In this document: piece by piece, positions 60,209-64,000 of the stretch | Position numbering within the stretch: the stretch's first letter is position 1 | Layout of the letters: every line of letters begins with the position of its first letter | NCBI RefSeq assembly: GCF_021556475.1 | Contig: NZ_JAKGBZ010000001.1 | Location: forward strand, 62,001-126,000 | DNA from: Acidiphilium iwatense | GTDB lineage: Bacteria > Pseudomonadota > Alphaproteobacteria > Acetobacterales > Acetobacteraceae | DNA: 64,000 nt | Reading direction: 5' to 3' | Notes under the pieces: model-generated | What the model was told of the DNA's origin: nothing | Database searches by the model: none | Seen by the model: the letters and a program-made list of their open reading frames with translations, nothing else | Program-made: the position numbers and the translations under genes

Positions 60209-60399
60209 GGACGGTTCCTGTCGTTCGTTGCGCGGAAGTTAACAGCATGTAGGCCGCCTCGCCAATCGCGGCGGGGTGATCGCCGTGCGCGGTGTTGTGA
60301 ATGCAAGCCGCGCGTGGCGTTCTGGACTTTGCAGGCGGACGCGCCAAAATCGTCCGACGATCGGCGTTGCCGAGATCACGGGATCATAGGAGATGCGTC

Positions 60400-61026
60400 A
60401 TGGCCAGGAAAAGACGTTGGTTGATCGCGGCGGCCGCGGTGGCGCTCCCCGCTGCGGCACTGGCGGCCCACCGGGGGACCGGCACGAATAATAGACCGGG
60501 GACCGGGGCTTTCTATCGGCCTGTTGCCGCCGCGCAGCGGGTGCAAGGTGCGGTTCGCCCGGTCGGAATGATGGTTCCGGCATTTCAGCCGGTGATAATG
60601 GAACTGCCGCCGCTGGTGCCGATGGCGCTGATCCGTCAAGTTGTTCTGATACAGGATCAGATGCAGGCGAGTATGGCCGCATTGCAGCAATTTGCGATGC
60701 AACCGATGATGACGGCTTCACCTCCGCCGGGCGGTGCCGGCTTTGCCCAGGTGACGATGGTATCGGTGAGTGGTCTGCGTGGTGCGTGCGGCGAGAGCAT
60801 GACCGTCGTGCCGGGGCCAAACGGTCAGCCGGTAGCTTCGGTCCGGCGGTTCGGCAATGGCTGCGCGCCGGTTCCGGCGGCGATGCCCGCGCCGGTGGCG
60901 CCGATGTCTGCCCCCGCTCAAGCCGTACCGCATCTGCCACCTGGCGCGCTGCCGCCGCCATCCAAGCTGATCTACGCGGATTACAAGCTTCCGCAGAAGA
61001 CTTCCGTACCCGCGCGGCAGGGCTGA
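60400..61026 (+). CDS. Secreted Pro/Ala/Met-rich protein of unknown function
   Basis: The 208-residue precursor begins MARKRRWLIAAAAVALPAAALAAHRG, a clear signal peptide. The mature part is rich in Pro, Val, Ala, Met and Gln (such as MVPAFQPVIMELPPLVPMAL and MQASMAALQQFAMQPM). Two cysteines in GLRGACGESMTVVPGPNG and FGNGCAPVP may form a disulfide. It ends LIYADYKLPQKTSVPARQG. The ATG follows AGGAG eight bases upstream. No family was recognised. It precedes guaB by 101 bases in the same direction, and the unknown role is probably periplasmic. Confidence 0.75.
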   Translation: MARKRRWLIAAAAVALPAAALAAHRGTGTNNRPGTGAFYRPVAAAQRVQGAVRPVGMMVPAFQPVIMELPPLVPMALIRQVVLIQDQMQASMAALQQFAMQPMMTASPPPGGAGFAQVTMVSVSGLRGACGESMTVVPGPNGQPVASVRRFGNGCAPVPAAMPAPVAPMSAPAQAVPHLPPGALPPPSKLIYADYKLPQKTSVPARQG

Positions 61027-61124
61027 GCACGAGGCGGCGGGGCAGAAATGCGCCGCCGGCCTTGCCGCCATGGTCGCCGATGGCTAGTAGGGATCGCCAA
61101 GGTTTCGCAACTCCCCGAAGGTGA

Positions 61125-62627
<1,503 letters not shown>

Positions 62628-62636
62628 GACCCTATC

Positions 62637-63917
62637 ATGACACCGGCCGGACGGCTTCAGGCGGCGATCGAGCTGCTCGGCGCGATCGAGGCGGATCGCC
62701 GGCCCGCGGACGCCGTCGCCAACGAATTCCTGCGCACCCGCCGCTTCATCGGCGGCGGCGACCGGCGCGACATCGGCGAGACGGTGTGGTCGGTGCTGCG
62801 CGCGCGGCGCCGGCTGGGCTGGTGGCTCGAACGGATCGGCGCCGAGCCGACACCGCGCCTGATGGTGCTGGCGCTGATGGTGCTGGGCGGGGTGACGGTG
62901 CATCGCGCGGCCTCCGAATTCGGCGCTTCGCGCTTCGCCCCGCCGGCGCTGGACGAGGCTGAGCGCCGGGCGCTGGAGAAGCTCGACACGCACACGCTCG
63001 ATCATCCGGACATGCCGGACGGGGTGCGGCTCGAAATGCCGGATTTCGTCGTGCCGCTGCTGCGCGCGCGGTTCGGCGAGAAATTGGCGGCGGAATGCGC
63101 GGCGCTGATGGTACCGGCGCCGCTCGATCTGCGGGTCAATCTGCTCAAGGCGACGCGCGAGGCGGCGATCGGCGCGCTGGCGAAGGTAAAACTCAAGGCG
63201 GAGCCGACGAAACTGAGCCCATGGGGCCTGCGGCTGGCGGCGCGGCAGAATGTGACGGTTGCGGCGCCGTTCCGCGATGGCTTCGTGGAAATCCAGGACG
63301 AGGGCAGCCAGCTGGTCGCCTTGCTCGCGGATGCGCAGCCGGGGATGCGCGTCGCCGATTACTGCGCGGGCGCGGGCGGGAAAACTCTGGCGCTGGCGAT
63401 GACCATGCAAAACAAGGGGCACATCATCGCCTGCGATGTCTCGGCCCCGCGCCTCGACGGCGCGATCAAGCGGCTGCGCCGTGCCGGCGTGCATAATGCC
63501 GAGCGGCATCTGCTCGCGCCGGGCGATAAATGGGCCAAGCGGCAGGAGCGGAAATTCGATGTCGTCCTGGTCGATGCGCCCTGCACCGGAACCGGAACCT
63601 GGCGGCGCAATCCCGATGCGCGGCTGCGGCTGACCGAAACCGATCTCGCGGAACTGACGGCAAAGCAGGCGGCGATCCTCGACGAGGCGCAGCGTCTGGT
63701 CAAACCGGGCGGCGCGCTCATCTATGCGACATGCTCGATGCTCGCCCCGGAAAACGAGGATCAGGTCGCGGCGTTTCTGCGCCGCCATCCGGGGTTTCGC
63801 GTGACCAAGCTGGGCGACGCGTTTCCGGCCCATCTTCGGGGCGATTATCTGCGCCTGTCGCCCGCGCGCGACGGCACCGATGGTTTCTTCGCGTGCCGGC
63901 TGGAGCGCGCGGCATGA
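62637..63917 (+). CDS. rsmB: RsmB-type 16S rRNA (cytosine-C5) methyltransferase
   Basis: SAM-dependent rRNA m5C methyltransferase, 426 residues. Motif I is VADYCAGAGGKTLALAM. The first catalytic-Cys motif is VLVDAPCTGTGTWRRNPDARLR and the second IYATCSMLAPENEDQVAAF. The N-terminal helical part has the place of the NusB-like region but is short, so it may be an RsmB-like paralogue instead of the full enzyme. It follows guaB by nine bases. It ends ten bases before the next gene. Confidence 0.92.
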   Translation: MTPAGRLQAAIELLGAIEADRRPADAVANEFLRTRRFIGGGDRRDIGETVWSVLRARRRLGWWLERIGAEPTPRLMVLALMVLGGVTVHRAASEFGASRFAPPALDEAERRALEKLDTHTLDHPDMPDGVRLEMPDFVVPLLRARFGEKLAAECAALMVPAPLDLRVNLLKATREAAIGALAKVKLKAEPTKLSPWGLRLAARQNVTVAAPFRDGFVEIQDEGSQLVALLADAQPGMRVADYCAGAGGKTLALAMTMQNKGHIIACDVSAPRLDGAIKRLRRAGVHNAERHLLAPGDKWAKRQERKFDVVLVDAPCTGTGTWRRNPDARLRLTETDLAELTAKQAAILDEAQRLVKPGGALIYATCSMLAPENEDQVAAFLRRHPGFRVTKLGDAFPAHLRGDYLRLSPARDGTDGFFACRLERAA

Positions 63918-63927
63918 CGGCGCCGCG

Positions 63928-64000
63928 ATGATTACCATACGGCGCGCGCGGCCTTCGGATGCGCCGGGGATCGGCGATGTCCATGTCGCGAGCTGGCGCA
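63928..64000 (+). CDS. N-terminus of a GNAT-type acetyltransferase (cut by window end)
   Basis: The frame MITIRRARPSDAPGIGDVHV-ASWR has the usual start of GNAT-family N-acetyltransferases (IRxAxPxDAxxIxxVHVxSWR). Only 24 codons are visible, so substrate cannot be told. It begins 11 bases after the rsmB stop in the same direction. Confidence 0.7.
   Translation, partial: MITIRRARPSDAPGIGDVHVASWR

Overview
The window is a high-GC, gene-dense stretch of an alphaproteobacterial chromosome, most likely from the Acetobacteraceae (Acidiphilium/Acidocella-like). The evidence is the stand-alone rpsD, alphaproteobacterial-type parC, panB, guaB and ispA, the large Ala/Gly-rich protein ending in a Hint domain (a family common in Acetobacteraceae), a Kdo hydroxylase and a canonical 16-bp parS site. 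The genus is inference; no rRNA or tRNA gene was seen.

Layout. 1-5.6 kb is a worn accessory zone: two unknown small genes, transposase remnants, an in-frame transposase/AraC chimera, an XRE/MmyB regulator divergent from an SDR oxidoreductase, and fragments of an MFS transporter and a phenol-meta-type outer-membrane protein. 4.1-6.5 kb is a MocR regulator divergent from an EamA exporter. 6.7-8.7 kb is an EF-G-like GTPase. 8.7-15.3 kb is a homogentisate pathway operon (hmgA, fahA, maiA, an MBL-fold protein, an FAD monooxygenase and a DUF2783 protein) behind a divergent MarR regulator with a visible operator. 15.3-25.2 kb handles quaternary amines. A porin, choline-type binding protein and choline sulfatase operon is read leftward. 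A LysR regulator, a GlxA/CdhR-type regulator, a 3-dehydrocarnitine cleavage enzyme, a fused carnitine dehydrogenase/thioesterase and an NCS1-type permease make up the carnitine part.

25.5-33.7 kb holds a fatty acid desaturase, a cyclase-family hydrolase coupled to an acyl-CoA ligase, and the 1461-residue Hint protein. 33.7-48.5 kb is mostly housekeeping: rpsD with large structured elements behind it, a small lipoprotein, panB, carbonic anhydrase, an M20 amidohydrolase, recO (its 3' end overwritten by a MITE-like palindrome), parC, a FUSC protein, a UPF0114 protein, a GT61 glycosyltransferase, hicAB with an operator, and pepA. 48.6-57.1 kb carries cysQ, a toxin-antitoxin-like fragment, a tandem dispersed repeat, a YdeI-family gene, a ROK kinase, a cysteine-less TusA homologue, a histone-deacetylase-like gene, xseB-ispA, a GT2 gene, a DmeF-type metal exporter with an inserted domain, and kdoO. 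57.1-64 kb holds the parS site, an orphan paaD, a palindrome-rich gene-free stretch, an acyl-CoA synthetase, a secreted proline-rich protein, guaB, rsmB and the start of a GNAT gene.

How they work together. HmgA, MaiA and FahA take homogentisate to fumarate and acetoacetate. Carnitine is oxidised, cleaved with acetyl-CoA and hydrolysed to glycine betaine; BetC feeds choline into the same metabolism. The main oddities are the mobile-element scars (transposase/AraC fusion, the recO terminus, shared end sequences at 40.3 and 57.8 kb), the lone parS, the cysteine-less TusA homologue, the DmeF insertion, and an orphan binding protein paired with a porin instead of ABC partners.
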